DNA of 64,000 nt, from contig ML991822.1 of NCBI GenBank assembly GCA_010094025.1, positions 62,001-126,000 on the forward strand, given 5' to 3'. The translations under genes and the position numbers were made by a program. Under the pieces are notes generated by a model, which saw only the letters and a program-made list of their open reading frames with translations, did not search any database and was not told the DNA's origin. Positions 9,509 to 22,177 of the stretch are shown here, in pieces (the first letter of the stretch is position 1; the number at the start of each line of letters is the position of its first letter). The DNA is from Viridothelium virens. Taxonomy: Eukaryota > Ascomycota > Dothideomycetes > Trypetheliales > Trypetheliaceae.

Positions 9509-11959
9509 ATGATGTGGACAGCCAAAATTCAAGCCTCTCGCTGTTTCAAAGCCTCAGGTTCCTTGATTCTCCAAAGCAAGATATGGATTCACATCAGTTA
9601 TTGGCAGTACATTTTGCCACTGCAGCCTTTAAAAGAACGTCGATGTTCGAGGAATCTCCGAACCTTCTTACTACATGAACAAGACCTTGTCAGCCCTCGA
9701 GTTCCTCTTGAGAATCAGCAAAGACCTTTTGATACATCGAGCAAGTCGAGATCGGCACCCAAAATGCGTATGTAGGAAGATCTAAGCCCACTCAACAACT
9801 TATACTAAAAGCTTGTAGGCAGGGTATTCACATGCCAACGGCTGCGGGACATCAGCCACTCGAAGAATGATAGGGGTGAGGGAGAGAATTCTTCATCTTC
9901 GTCTTCCAAATTTGGTCCTAGTCCTGGTGACCCTGCCGAAGGAAGTGGACCTTATGGAGGGCCTCACGTTCCGGTGGACGATCGACTCCAAAAGAACCCT
10001 TCGCAAAACACCGTCTACCATGAGCTGGAGAATGACATATATACTCCGTCGCAAAACACCCTATCTAGACCAGCAAACTCCCAAACGAGCAATCGTCCAC
10101 ATAGGGATCATCCAGAAGTGCCCCAGCATGCGTCGAGAATAGATGAACTCCATCTACCACAGGGCCCCTCTTCAGCACCAGCATATTCTCGGCTCACCTA
10201 TCAGCCCATTGAAAATCGTTCAGGGCTTCCGCTACAGGATTCAAGAATGGACCAACATCAACCGCAGCAAGAGTCTGGGTCAGGATTAACACGCTCACAA
10301 ACCATGCCTCGACCAGGAGTGAACCGTTCCTCGACGGCCCATCGAGTCCCGGTACTGGGCGATGATCAACCGAGGCGGGTTTCCTGGCCAGGGCCATCTT
10401 ATCAGGCATACCGACCAGGACAGACTCATCCAGGAGTGCCTACAGATACTCCAGAAGTGGTTGAATCTTCATCGCATTCGCAAGCAGAATATCGACCGAA
10501 AGGAATTCTTGTAGCGCGGCGCGAACCTGTCCAAACGGAGCCTCCTCTTCCAATTTCGACCATGTGCGCCCCAACGGAGACTCGCCTGCCACATGAGAAT
10601 CGATGCAACCTCGAGAACTCTGCTCCGGTTGGAATATTCGAAGTATACCGCGAGTATTCTCTACACATGAACAGTGTAGCTCACAGTGATCATCCACTTG
10701 ATGGTCGCGACGAATCCAGTACAGAGCGTTCCACGACTAAAGAGCAGCCGATTACGGACGAGCTCCCTGTAAAGAGAGAATCTCATCCACAAAGAGACCA
10801 ACAGCGGCGACAAGAGCATGATCTAGCAAAAGAGCATGCCCCAGTAAGGAACGATGTCCGGGGCAAAGAGAACGCTTCGGTGCAAGTTGGCTCCTTGAAT
10901 TCCGGGCCTCCAAAGAGGAAAAAGCAAGTCCACTGGGAAGAATCACAGTTCACTCCAGAAGATCCACAGGTTGAATCGTCAAAGACTCTCCAGAGACGAT
11001 CTCAGCAGGACAATGAGTATCTGCGATCACTCGGAGGCAAAATCGAGCGTATGGGGGAGCTTATGGAGCATATGGGGCAGCGCATGGGGGAGCGTATGGA
11101 GCATATGGAGCAGCGCATGGAGAGAAACGAACAGTCCATGTCACGGTTCATTGGATCGTTCCATTCAAAAGAGTCACCAAGACTTGAGCAAGAAATTGTC
11201 GAGCAGGAAGTTATCGAGCAAGAAATTATCGAGCAAGACAGAAACAGAGTCTTCAAATCCCGAAGATATGGGCGTGCCGAATTATCATCTGCCCTCGGCC
11301 TCATAGCTGATCACCTCGAGGGCAAGGGGTCCTTCAGAATGATTGCTATCGGGGGCATTGTGAATTGCCTCTTTCTTGCTTCCCGGTCTACTACGAAAGA
11401 TATCAACTTTTTCACTACACAGCTCAACCGAGATCAGTGGAACCTGCTGAGGCAGGCAATTTCCAAGGCTCAAAAACAGCTACACATCAACATTACCGAC
11501 AATTGGAAAATTTTCGCGCTTCCAGACTTGCTTCCAGTGATTGCGAGACAAGCAATCCACAATAATATTCTTATGTTTGAGGATAGAGGGTTTAGCCTAT
11601 ATGCTGCGCCGTTCGACTTCCAAATGTTTTCGAAGATGAATCGTTGGGCTTCTGACAGTGAGCAGAGTCCTGCACTAGCCTATGATCTCACAGATGCTGC
11701 CGAATACCTTCATCAATGGCTGAATAGGAGCCATTGGGATGCGGTATCCTGGGAATGGTGGGCAATAACATTTGATCTCTACCGAACTCTTCCAAACCAC
11801 CCCGATCGAGTACAAATGCGTATCAAGTTGGCCATAGAACTCAACAACGAATTCAAGAAGAAATACGGACGGGATGGTATCGATGGCATACCTCCATTTG
11901 CGCTTGGAATGGGCAATAGCCGGCCGCAGGTGCAGAGTGATCTACGACATCGATTATGA
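9509..11959 (+). CDS. 799-residue protein with nucleotidyltransferase-like C-terminus
   Basis: Exons 9509-9767 and 9819-11959 are joined by a 51 nt intron with donor GTATGT, branch ATACTAAAA and acceptor TTGTAG. The frame is kept and the total is 799 residues. Exon 1 is less certain than exon 2. Residues 90-490 are low-complexity (Ser, Pro, Gln, His, Arg). About 498-527 is a Met/Glu/His repeat (MEHMGQRMGERMEHMEQRM) and about 543-561 repeats EQEI/VEQ, both likely coiled coil. The last 220 residues look like a nucleotidyltransferase fold: the GG pair in MIAIGGIVNCLFLASRS near 598, followed by TKDINFF near 614. The usual second Asp of the DxD pair is Asn here, so catalysis is doubtful. AbiEii-like and fungal orphan NTase domains share this pattern. 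Confidence 0.6.
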
Positions 11960-13291
11960 CTTGAGCAAACTTCGGCAGGCGAAGCAAGCTTCACGCTGGA
12001 GAGCCCTTGAACTACCCCTAATCTGAGTTTTGTTATTTCAAGGTATTGGCAGTATAGGATCTAATGGGAAACTACGGACAGCATAATAGTTTCTGGTGTC
12101 TTTTGGATTTGGTGCGCTTCAAGTCATGTATTTATGAATTCTGCATATGCTCTAATCTATGTCAGGGGCTCCCCAATTCCATCTTGTCAAGTAAAGAGAT
12201 CTATATTCCCCAGTATACTTGGTAGTGTTAAGTTTTCGCCGGGCTTGGATTGAGATTCAACTATAATCAATCGCTGTGCTGGGGAGTGCTCCGAGCGAAA
12301 ATTGATATATTAATCTCTTCCTTGAGTCTTCTCTTTCCGCATGCAAGATTTCGTTTCAATAATCAGACACTGCTTCTCAAGCTGAGTCCTGGAGATCAGA
12401 CATCTGGAGATTTCGCAAGCTAGTCTGCCTCTGAGAAAAGATAGCAGGGAAATGATATACGAGATTCCGGGCGCACATATTGTTCCTCAATGAAGGATTA
12501 CACTCTTCCCTATCTCTCTTAAGCAGTTAGCCCTTCTCTATTGGAAGCAAGGAGCGTTTCTTGAAGAGGTTAACTCTCTTCGTCCCGATCGGCCCCCTTT
12601 CCCATTTTTTATGCTGCGCTTGTAGCCGTAATAATTGATCACGGCTCCTTATCATGACTAGTGCGTCCTAGGGAATCGTAAATGCAATGGCCTTGCTATT
12701 AAACGCTCACACAAGCATAACGGTGGGTGCTATGAGGATTTCCGCACGACCGCGGGTCGAAATTTTGTGGGTCGAGGATATCAGCAACAAGTGGAGTCAC
12801 AGGTACTAATCAGGTACACCCATTTCCTTGTCCCCTTTTCGACCTGAGTGTAAGTAATTTGAGCTGTGGCGGTGTGACTGTATGGACGCCTGAGCTATAT
12901 CTGAGCCCACCTGAGCTAACCTAAGCATGGCATAGATCGATTTTAGTACCATGTACCACACTATCCGCGTCTGAATAAATAGTCGAACTCTGCCTCCTTA
13001 AAATCCAGGATGGGTAGAAGCAGATATTACACCATACTTAGAGCCAGGGATTAATGAGGTCGGTGCTCTTGTAAGTACGCTAATTTTGGAATGTTCTGAG
13101 TCTGACCTAGGATGAGTTGACGAGCAGCGGAGCGGAAGCACGGTTTCTAGGGAAAGACTTGGCATTACAGAAACATGGTTAGCTGATGCCGGTGTCGGTT
13201 GTAGTATACGAAGAGTTGTTTGATGATGTTTGATGACTCGATAACCATTTGGTATAGCACTGATCTGAGATGTGCGACATAACATTCGCCT
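11960..13291. other. gene-poor spacer
   Basis: No frame with family features in 1.3 kb. A short minus-strand frame at 12998-13285 is unsupported. Imperfect short repeats containing CTGAGCT occur near 12890-12925. Confidence 0.4.
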
Positions 13292-15059
13292 TTAACGGTT
13301 GTAGAATAGAAGGGAAGGTCGCGCAGTAGGATCGGGGTCAGGCTCTTGCAAGGAGGATCCATATCCACAGATTAGTACCTTCGGGTCACTGGTAAAAAGT
13401 GAGCTTTTCAATGCTTGTGTTACAACACGCGCGGCATTATCGATTAGCCAACTAATGATTTGAATCTCACTGAGTCGCTGGTCAATATCTTCCTTTCCGT
13501 CGTCTTCGCAGGGCTGAAAATGTGACAATAAGAGTGGTTGTAGAGCCGAGGCAAGTCGCAAAGTGGCCATCGGAGGCTTCGTATTTTCGACGATATTACT
13601 CGCAAGCTCTAGAGAGAATGAGAGCCACCGACCAATTCGTGCGTGCAAATCATTGAACAACTGTGTATAAGAGTGTTGCAAGAAGTCTAAGTTGCCGGAT
13701 CGCCGCCTCTGCATTGCTAAGACGAATTGTCTATGCAATGTTCCGGATATAATAGGTGTAGGCAGGTATCCAAGCAATAGCTCCAACGCGAGCATTGATT
13801 CTTGTATCTTCCTACTACTCGAGTTGAAGTACCAATCTGATTTTTTGTTCTTCAAATACCGGAGGAACTCCTGATCAATCCCTGGAAATCCGTGGAAAAT
13901 TATCCCAGCCTCTTCTAGAGCCAGGCCATAGTAATCTTTTTTACTATCAAGAAGAGAGGTGTCGTTCAAAGATAAGGAAATGGCACCGCCAGAGGTTATA
14001 TTGCTGTCAATTGACTGGAAGCGAACCATATGCGGCCATTTCAAGGTGGCATTTCTCTGTTCCCGGAAAGGCACTAGATCATCCATTGAGTTCAGCAATG
14101 CTTCTCGTGATAAGCTTTCATGCCGCTGTAGGTTCGACCAAACGTATCGATGTGCATTCGAGATATCTTGTGCGTAGATAGGTACAGCCACCAAGGAGAG
14201 ATTGGATACGTCACTGAGACTTACAGCAGAAAACATCGAAGATGGGGTGACACGATGAGCTGAGGTAAGGAGAGTTTCGGCGGAGTCCTTGCGCATGGAT
14301 TTTGCGTACACTCGTGATTCAGAGAGCTCGGCCTCGAAACCAATCACAGGCAAATTTTCATCAGCCAAACATGCGATGTCTCCATCGGTCTCCTTCTGAT
14401 ATGTGATATGCTGCTTGGCGTCCGTCTCCGAAATGCTCGTTACTGTGAAGTGATCGGAAGGCGCCTCGCTGTCGCGAATACGGGTTCTCAGGGAAAGGTT
14501 ACTGTTCAAGATAGATTCTACCAAGCAACTCAAACGATCCACGGCGACTCGTGTCTCATCTATGGACTTACTAGAAGCATATAGTAAGCTCAAGCGCTCA
14601 AAATAAGTTAAACTCACAAATGTTGATATACCTCTGTAATATAATAAGCATTGACATGAGAGAAGATTGGTCGTCTCGTAATCTTCCCAGAATTTGCATT
14701 ATTGAAGCTTCTTTAGTAGCCCATTTTATCTTACTTAGGAGACGAATTTCTGCAGTACTTTCAGAAGTGCCAAGCAATTCTTCAAGTTCCGAAAAGGCTG
14801 CCACGCAGTCTGAAAGAGTGACGACTATCTGTTCCACTAGAATAAGAGACGCTGAAGGCTTTGAAGCCGAGCCCAAATTAAGTAGATAGTTCTGAAGCTC
14901 GGTCAAGACGACACTAAGACCATTCACATCTTCGAGCACGCGCCGTGCGGTTTTGGGAGCCCCGTGCGTTTTCCTCAAGAAATCTGTAACAGCGAAGGAA
15001 ATTTGCCCTGCTGCAGCAAGAATGCCAACGATTGATGCAGAGATTGATAATGGATTCAT
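13292..15059 (-). CDS. protein with fungal STAND-type N-terminal domain
   Basis: Exons 15059-14632 and 14570-13292 give 568 residues, with a 61 nt intron (donor GTATAT, acceptor CTAG). This splice keeps the frame and joins ILQ to SKSIDETRVAVDRL, as in the family. The start MNPLSISASIVG is the typical opening of the fungal N-terminal (PigL_N-like) domain, a helical module often at the front of NACHT, ankyrin or G-alpha proteins. Conserved features are LEDVNGLSVVLTELQ and IVVTLSDCVAAFSELEELL. A second conserved block near 225-285 (ESRVYAKSMRKDSAE, FSAVSLSDVSNLSLVAVPIY) is known from proteins that continue into a G-alpha domain. No P-loop follows here, so the effector or NTPase part is missing or replaced by an unrecognised helical region. 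Function is inferred only as signalling or nonself recognition. Confidence 0.7.
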
Positions 15060-16617
15060 TTGCGTAGGCACCACCAAATGCGAAACTGAGATATCGGCTG
15101 CAAGATAATCTTGTGAGAGGGGATGGCATTGGTAAAAAATTGTTCATCAGCCTTGCCGGACCTGAGTCTGACTGCCCTGTCTGCCTTGTCTGCCTTTGCT
15201 GCCCTTTCACTCCAGCAAATATTGATGTTGTCACTGGCGCCCTTATGTCAGCCCCAGAAGATTTTAAGGGGTTTTCATGATGTCTAATTACCTCATAGCT
15301 GTATCTTCCCGTGCCGATTTCGTGCAAAGAGGCCGTCTCTGAAAGCTGATGATGTGCTCCATACGCAAACCTAATCTCATAGTTGTGGCATACCGGCACG
15401 ACATAACTCATAAGCTCACGAGCTCATCATGTCAATCATCTGCCTTGGTCAAATAATGTCTCAAATCAATTACATGGCACGACGGAGTATCCTGGAAACC
15501 CAAAGTGAGCAGGCCCCACATCGCATTGGTCGTGCCGCATGTTCAGCTGAGATCCGTAAATGGAAGGACGCGAACCTAGTCGAGGCTTCTCGGGGTCGTG
15601 GAGGTGTACTGGAGAGTGTCGTCTGCTTTTTCCTGACTTCTAAGAAACTAGAGGTTCGTATGCAACGAAGTTTGTCTTCGTGTTGTCATCGCGTAGCTGG
15701 ACAACCTTAAATGAATCTGACGCTATCGTAACCATAGATTGCTCGTATTCGGATTTTAGCGGTTTTCTTGGCCGTTAGCTCAGCCTCACCGTCAAGTTGG
15801 TTACCAAATGGGTGTAGACTGGTAAAAGATGCAGGGGTTTCATCCCTTTAATTTCGGAGATCATCAATTAGACCTCCATGGTGCAGATAGAACTACACAT
15901 CTTTGATCATGATGTACTCCGTAGCTGCACCCCAATTTTGATATATAGCTTGTTCTTGCGAGGACAGTGTCTGGGAGATATCGAACGCTCCGTCTAACTT
16001 TTGATGTGAAGTCCTTAATGGTCTTCATTGTGATGCTTGATAATGGTTCTGTAAAAGCTTTCGACAGAAGTCAAAGCTCTAGCGAGGCGATTGCTAGAAG
16101 AGAAAGTATTTGACTGGTTTCTGCAAAGGCTCTGAAAAGTAAAGGAATTTTAGCTAACCAAATAGTCCAATTGATGCCGAGTATAACCATAGAAAGTGAG
16201 AATTATGGATGCAGATTGAGTTCGGTGGCTGAGAGAATAAATCACTTTGAGGGGAGAAGAAGCAGAGTGAACACTTTGTATGACATGATTTGTAGGAACG
16301 GAGTATGCATTACCTCGCAGTCTATGTGATCCTCGAGCCATATTAAAACAAGATTTATTACGATATTGCCAACAAGTGATCAAGGTTAAGAAGACATCTG
16401 TGCTGAGAATTAAGTAGGAACAGGAGCGTGGACTGCGTACAACATAGAACGACCCAGCACGGTTGCGGCCCCGGTCTCGAAATCATGAAAATCCGGAATG
16501 GCTTGTCGCGTCTATTCAGGGATTCATCTAATCCAATCAGGTCTCGAAAGAGTCCAGATTTTCGGCCCTTCTCGACTTAATCGTGGACTTCACGTTATAT
16601 CTCAGAGATCCTCTTGA
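15060..16617. other. intergenic, no gene recognised
   Basis: Upstream region of the STAND N-domain gene and 3' flank of the 5-phosphatase gene. Short frames at 14914-15411 (-) and 15429-15710 (+) lack supporting features. Confidence 0.4.
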
Positions 16618-18039
16618 TCACAAAAACACCTGATATCCCAGGTATCTCCTCAATGCCAACGCTCCTGCGAATAGGCCTACCGCCACCGCTACCGCAATCA
16701 TTCTTCCTTCATTCGTCGTTGCCAGGTACAATACCACCCCGGCCACCTGCTCTCGTCGCCGTGCCTGCTCCCGCTCCCGCTTCCACAGTGGGTTCACCGG
16801 GAACGGCGACTCCATCTCCTCACCCTCCTGAGCCGCAGTACCATCTTGCGCTGACACAGATATACTAGCCGCCAACGCCACGGGTCTGTGATCGGATGTC
16901 GAGAGGATCGGAAGTGCGGCGTACTTTTGCACTTTTAGGGCTGGGGAAGGAAAGAAGAGGATCCTGTCGCACCAGCTAGGTGCGCGGTGTTTGGCCCAGA
17001 TCCAGGTCTCGGTCGCGTAGGGGTCTTTACTGAAGCGAGCGTTTTTGGCGGCTTGGAGGTCATTGGTGATTACTGGAGCGTTGGAGTCGTCACTGCCGTC
17101 GTCTCCATCACTGCCCGTTTCTTGGGGTTCCGAGCTGCTACTGAAGGGGTGTTCGTACTTGTAAGTCGGCGGGAAGTTGATGGGTGCTTCTTCGAGATGA
17201 TGAAGCGTGTGTCCTGCGTCCTTCTCGTGCGTGAGCTGGTCGGAGCTGAGGAATTTGGAGAAGTGATAAGGAGCGTTGCGGTTGCTGGTGGGTTGTGGCC
17301 ATGATTTGTACGCATTTGGGTCAGGAGGGGTATCGCGGGTGCGGTAATTGAGGTCGCCTGCTAGGAATAGGTAAGATCTCGTTGTTGAGGAGGTATAGAT
17401 AGTGTGCTGAGAGGGAGAGGAGTCGGTATGAGAGAGCAAGGGCTGTTGTTCGTCGTATGCTGTGCCAGGGACTGACGTTCCAGAGGTCGAAGTTGCTCTT
17501 TCGGGGGTGAAGACTAAATTTCGGACTATGTTCCCCCAATCTTCATTACGCCTCTGTACCGCGCCTTCCATTGGTGCCAAGTGCGCTGCCACAAAAGTCG
17601 TATAAGTGTCCTCTTCCTCTCCACTACCTGCCCAGCGTATCCTTGCTCCGACTGCGCCTTTGTTACCCATTTCCGCCATACCAACACCAGCGCCACCAGT
17701 CTCTATCCCTCTCACTCTGTCCACTATGTCTGACTTGGCAAAGACCATCAAAGCCGTCATCCCCACATTTTTAGCAACAATATTCTCATAGACATGTTCG
17801 CCTTGCGTTTGCGCTGTGATATTTAAGGCATCCACAAAGGCACCGAAATAAGATTGAAGGTAGGATCCTCCGAGGAAAGACTGCGCAATCGGAGCTATTT
17901 CTTGCAGGGAGAAAACCACGATGTCAGGCGTTGACTGGTGGGTGAAGAGTGGGTCTAGGACAAGCAGGGCGAAAGAGGAGACGTCAATCAGCGCTCGGGC
18001 ACAGTTGAAGGTTAGTATTCTGAGGTCGAGGGAGGTCAT
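16618..18039 (-). CDS. INP54-like: tail-anchored inositol polyphosphate 5-phosphatase
   Basis: Intronless, 473 residues from the ATG at 18039 (a TTG 12 nt upstream is also in frame but is not a likely start). It removes the 5-phosphate of phosphoinositides such as PI(4,5)P2. Seen: FSLQE (43-47), MGNKGAV (124-130), AGDLNYR (227-233), PSWCDRIL (354-361) and STSDHRPV (380-387), which are the Mg-binding and catalytic motifs of the 5-phosphatase fold. An acidic Ser/Asp-rich insert lies at 298-320. A single hydrophobic segment at about 447-462, followed by RRYLGYQVFL, makes a tail anchor as in yeast Inp54p, which sits on the ER. Size and topology favour Inp54 over synaptojanin-type enzymes. Confidence 0.88.
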   Translation of the reverse strand: MTSLDLRILTFNCARALIDVSSFALLVLDPLFTHQSTPDIVVFSLQEIAPIAQSFLGGSYLQSYFGAFVDALNITAQTQGEHVYENIVAKNVGMTALMVFAKSDIVDRVRGIETGGAGVGMAEMGNKGAVGARIRWAGSGEEEDTYTTFVAAHLAPMEGAVQRRNEDWGNIVRNLVFTPERATSTSGTSVPGTAYDEQQPLLSHTDSSPSQHTIYTSSTTRSYLFLAGDLNYRTRDTPPDPNAYKSWPQPTSNRNAPYHFSKFLSSDQLTHEKDAGHTLHHLEEAPINFPPTYKYEHPFSSSSEPQETGSDGDDGSDDSNAPVITNDLQAAKNARFSKDPYATETWIWAKHRAPSWCDRILFFPSPALKVQKYAALPILSTSDHRPVALAASISVSAQDGTAAQEGEEMESPFPVNPLWKREREQARRREQVAGVVLYLATTNEGRMIAVAVAVGLFAGALALRRYLGYQVFL

Positions 18040-19831
18040 AGTCAATAACAATAAAGATCTGACTTGATGATCGATCCGAGAAGGCCTGGAGGAGCAGCAG
18101 CAGGGTTTCCAGTGTGGGAAATGGAAATTTGTTTACGTTTCGACATCACCACTGGTAAGGATGCGGAAAGTACGTCACACTCGAATAAGCTTATTTTTAA
18201 GTCGGATGTGGCGTCGAGAAAACCTAGTCCCGTTTGAAGAACTCCATATTCAAGTTCTGCAGCGTATTCCTGACAAAGGCCTATTGTGTGATGCTATTAT
18301 CGTATGCATAGAAAAATCGCTGGTAACGTTTGAGGTAGACTTTTGCGAGTAAGAGCTTTTTCAGCTAATAATGACGATCAATTTCGCGGCTGCCCCTCTA
18401 ACGAGGCAGCCGGGGGCGGAGCGAAAGCACTGTTTCATCCAACAAAAGATCTCCAACGCTTGATGGCCAGCTTGGAATGCGAAGTTTCCTAGAGCACCGA
18501 GCTAAGCCATAACTACCGTATATATGTTGTTGTCTAATCTTAGTTGCGCTCCGAATAAGACAGGGCCGTGTCTCGTCAGGGACTCAAATGGGTGTTAAAA
18601 TCTCAGAGATTTAGCCTCGAAGGTCCTGGTGGAGGCTTCGCGGAGAGCCCGAAGGCACTCTTCAGCTACCTTGTCGTCAAAATACGGAGGTATTACTCTG
18701 TGAACGAAGCTGGTAACTCCTCCCGGCCACGTTGGCGGGAGGCCGCGGAGACCTTTCTTGATGATCGCCTAGACCCTGGAGAAAGTAGATGGCAATGTCC
18801 GCAGCGCAACTCACTCTCACTACGTGTAAGCATCATTACATTATCAGTAAGCAAGTAGCCATTAGCAAGCCGCCAACCAGCACCGCATTTCGGTATGTGT
18901 CAACCCTGTCCACATGACACTTCTTCGTATCTCGAATCTCGTGACTTTCTGAGTGCATGTGGTAGCTAGCGAGGAATGAGACAGGCATTGAAGTTGCCCT
19001 ATGATGTAGTGAAGGCAATTGGAAAGCGAGACAGCAGCAGAAAAAGATTTCATCGAGCTCTACCGGCCCCAATAAGGGTGGATCACAGCGCAGTGATGTG
19101 CATTCAAATGCACAACTCAATGCATTTTCGGACGCAGCTCAACAAACGCGGAAGCGAGTCTCACGATGTCAAGGGTCTTGAAGATCGGAGCGAGAACGTG
19201 CAGGACTTGGGTAGACTAGTCAGAGGTGGCCGATATCTTGTATGCACGTTTCAGGGACCTTCCGGTGGAGATACTACATAGAAGAATTGTCATTTGATGA
19301 GAGTGGGGTGTGTAAGGAGTACTGTAGGAAGCGAGCAAGGAAAAGGGTGGATCATATCAAGAGCTAATGCTTCAGAGTACCTCTATCCGGAATATGGCAG
19401 TTTCAAAAGGTAATGTGTTTTTATTCAGGATGAGGTGGGAGACGCCCGGCCCAGCTTTCGGCCACGTCCAAGGTGCCAATGTCCCCAAGCCGCGCCACGG
19501 TGGGCCGTTCCTTGAGGCGATACGTCAGCGCCGAAGATCACCATTCACCCCTGCCTCCCGTCTGCTGCTATCTTTCCCAGTCAAAGGGAACAGACTGGAA
19601 GCTTCAACTCGAATTCCGGTGCATCCCGCCAACCTCACCTCCGCTCTCACTCCTATATCCATTGCGATCCCTAAAGACTACATTGTAATTAGCTGCAACA
19701 CCACCCTATCTTGCACTCTACCTGTCGATTACAGCTTGTCACCGCCTATCAGCCCTAAGGTTTTTTTTTGTTGATCAAGACAACAAAGCTTCTCCGGCTA
19801 CAGAGTACAGACAACACTACACCACTTCACC
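18040..19831. promoter_or_regulatory. divergent upstream region
   Basis: 1.8 kb between the divergent 5-phosphatase and dehydrogenase genes. The last 90 bases before the ATG at 19832 contain a T tract near 19761 and a CA-rich leader ending CACTTCACC, typical of fungal 5' UTRs. Frames inside are short and unsupported. Confidence 0.4.
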
Positions 19832-21118
19832 ATGTTCACATCAACTATTTTTCGCGGAGTCGGGCGCGCGGTCATTAGAGCTTCTGCTCTCCGTAGCTCA
19901 CCAAATACCTTCAACCGCGCCGCTTTTGGCGCTGCTACAAGATCCTTTTCTGTCACCTCTTCCGCCCGCAAAGACGAGAAAGGGGAACATGGTGAATACG
20001 AGAAGATGCTCACTGGCGCAAAGCCTGGAGCTGCTGGAGATCACGAAGGCTCCTTCTCTCGTACCGATAAGCGAATTCAAGTCGAATACCCCGAAGAGGC
20101 TGATTACCCTCGGGGTCAGCCTGTGCAGGGACGAGGTGGCTTCCACTTCAAGCGCACATTGGCATCCTTCTCTCTTGAGGATAAAGTCGCCGTTGTCACT
20201 GGCGGTGCCCGTGGCCTAGGACTTGTCATGAGCCAGGCCTGCGTTGTGAGTGGCGCTGACGTCGCTATCGTCGATCTCAACAGTGAGTGATATGTGGATC
20301 GCTCTTTACAGCCAGCACTGAAATTGGACTCGTCTAGAGGAGGAAGGCGAGCGACAGGCACAATTGATCATGCAAACTTTCAAAGACGAGAATCCGGGTG
20401 CCGATCTGTATGAATCTCCTGACCATTCCTCTTCGGCTCAGCTAAAACGCACGTCTATCTAGTATCCCCAAAGTCACTGCTCACTATGCCGACGTCTCCG
20501 ATCCAGAATCTGTTAAGGGCACAATGGCCGAGATTGTGGAGTCGCATGGGAAAGTAGACCACCTCGTGACCTCTGCTGGCTTCACCGAGAACTTTGATGC
20601 CATTCAATACCCGATCGACCGTGTCAGAAAGCTTTGGAGCGTCAATGTAGACGGTACATATCTTTGGGCCTGCGAAGTGGCTAAGCACCTGATGGAGCGC
20701 AAAGCTTCAGGCAACATTGTCATGATTGGCAGCATGTCTGGTGCCATTGTCAATGTGCCACAGCCGCAGGCACCATATAATGCAGCCAAGGCAGCAGTGC
20801 GTCACCTTGCATCTAGCTTGGCCGTTGAATGGGCTCACGCAGGAATCCGTGTCAACGTCATCAGTCCTGGCTACATGCTGACTGCACTGTGAGTAAAGCT
20901 CCACTTCTCTGCGTCTACCTTTACTAACGCCAATCAGAACCAAGAAGATTCTTGATGAAAATCCAGAGCTCCACCGCAAGTGGGTCTCCCTCATTCCTCA
21001 AGGCAAAATGGGTCGGCCGGAGGACTTGATGGGTGCGGTTACGTTCCTCCTGAGTGATGCGGCGGAGTACATTACGGGTGCTGACCTCCGGGTCGACGGC
21101 GGTTACACTATTACTTAG
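19832..21118 (+). CDS. mitochondrial-type D-arabinitol 2-dehydrogenase (SDR)
   Basis: Exons 19832-20282, 20338-20407, 20463-20888 and 20938-21118 total 375 residues. The introns are 55, 55 and 49 nt, with GTGAGT or GTATGA donors, TAG/CAG acceptors and a branch ACTAAC in the last. The product is a classical short-chain dehydrogenase: TGGARGLG (123-130) binds the dinucleotide, and Ser266, Tyr279 and Lys283 form the catalytic set (GSMSG, PYNAAK). The PQPQAPYNAAKAA context and ISPGYMLTAL are typical of the fungal arabinitol/sorbose/mannitol reductase group, which interconverts sugar alcohols and ketoses. Residues 1-50 are rich in Arg, Ser and Ala without acids (RSFSVTSSAR), a likely mitochondrial presequence. 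Substrate within the group is inferred. Confidence 0.88.
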
Positions 21119-22177
21119 ATTTCTCGTACAATGACATCTACGGGGCTGGAGTCCTCGATTATCTTCCGATACCGCCCTTGTCACAATCGTGGTGGAGTTT
21201 GGGTTGTACCGACGATGGATGCAAAACACTCGAGTTCGCACTCATTCTGCTACATTGTTAGGAATCGGGCATTAGCGAGAGGAGGCGTCCTGGGAGTGAC
21301 CTTACCGAACACGTCTGACGGTCAGTCGGCTTTTGCTTCAATTATCAGGACTTCAAGTGAGATCTTTATCACCTGCTTCAATAAGATTCAATGACATTCT
21401 GCCCTCAGTTTGACTTATCATCTCGATTGCAATGACGTCTTCTTTGCATATCTTCATTCCATCGTTATCATCTCTCACTGCCCTGGCCATTTCGTAAAGA
21501 CGAGAAGTTCACTTTTCAGGTCATCCCAAAGGGCCAATAAAACTAACGTAAAGGGGAGCCTGTTACGGGATATCCTTGAACGACTCTGATAAGATGTTGA
21601 ACTTGTAGGTACTGCTCTCGTGCATATGAAAGAGTGAACAAAGAAAAGTATCCTTGGAATAGCAATCTACTCAAGTTAGGCTGCTATTTCTTAGGTGTCA
21701 AAAATGAAGTGCTATGCGTGTGGCGATGTGTTTCACGAACGAGTACTGTCCGAGCTCGGACGACATTCATGGAATTCCTGGTTGACTTTTGATGTTACCA
21801 AGGCAGCTCTCTTGCTTCTATTGAATTTGCCTCAGAACTTTGGGTTCTAAGCCAGTAAGGCGCCTTCCAATACTATCAAAATCTCATCACCTTGTTGGTG
21901 ACTGAACTACCCGGGCGTTCTTTCCTGAAGATATCTCAAAGATTAAACAAGAATTTGATCTACCGAGAAGTGTGAAGGCTCCTGGCATCGACGCCGGCGT
22001 CGTACCTTCTTCACCATAATGTCCGAGTGCAGCTTGGGCATTACCTTCGAGTATCATCTTCATTCTAATCTTTTATCTTTTGATACTTTCTTCATATACC
22101 CCCAGCATCGTATTGATCAATTGGAATCAACATTCATTCTTTTGCTTGATTCTACTAGCTAAACAACGCGAGCGATC
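21119..22177. other. intergenic, no gene recognised
   Basis: 3' flank of the dehydrogenase and upstream region of the gene starting at 22178. Only short unsupported frames. Confidence 0.4.
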
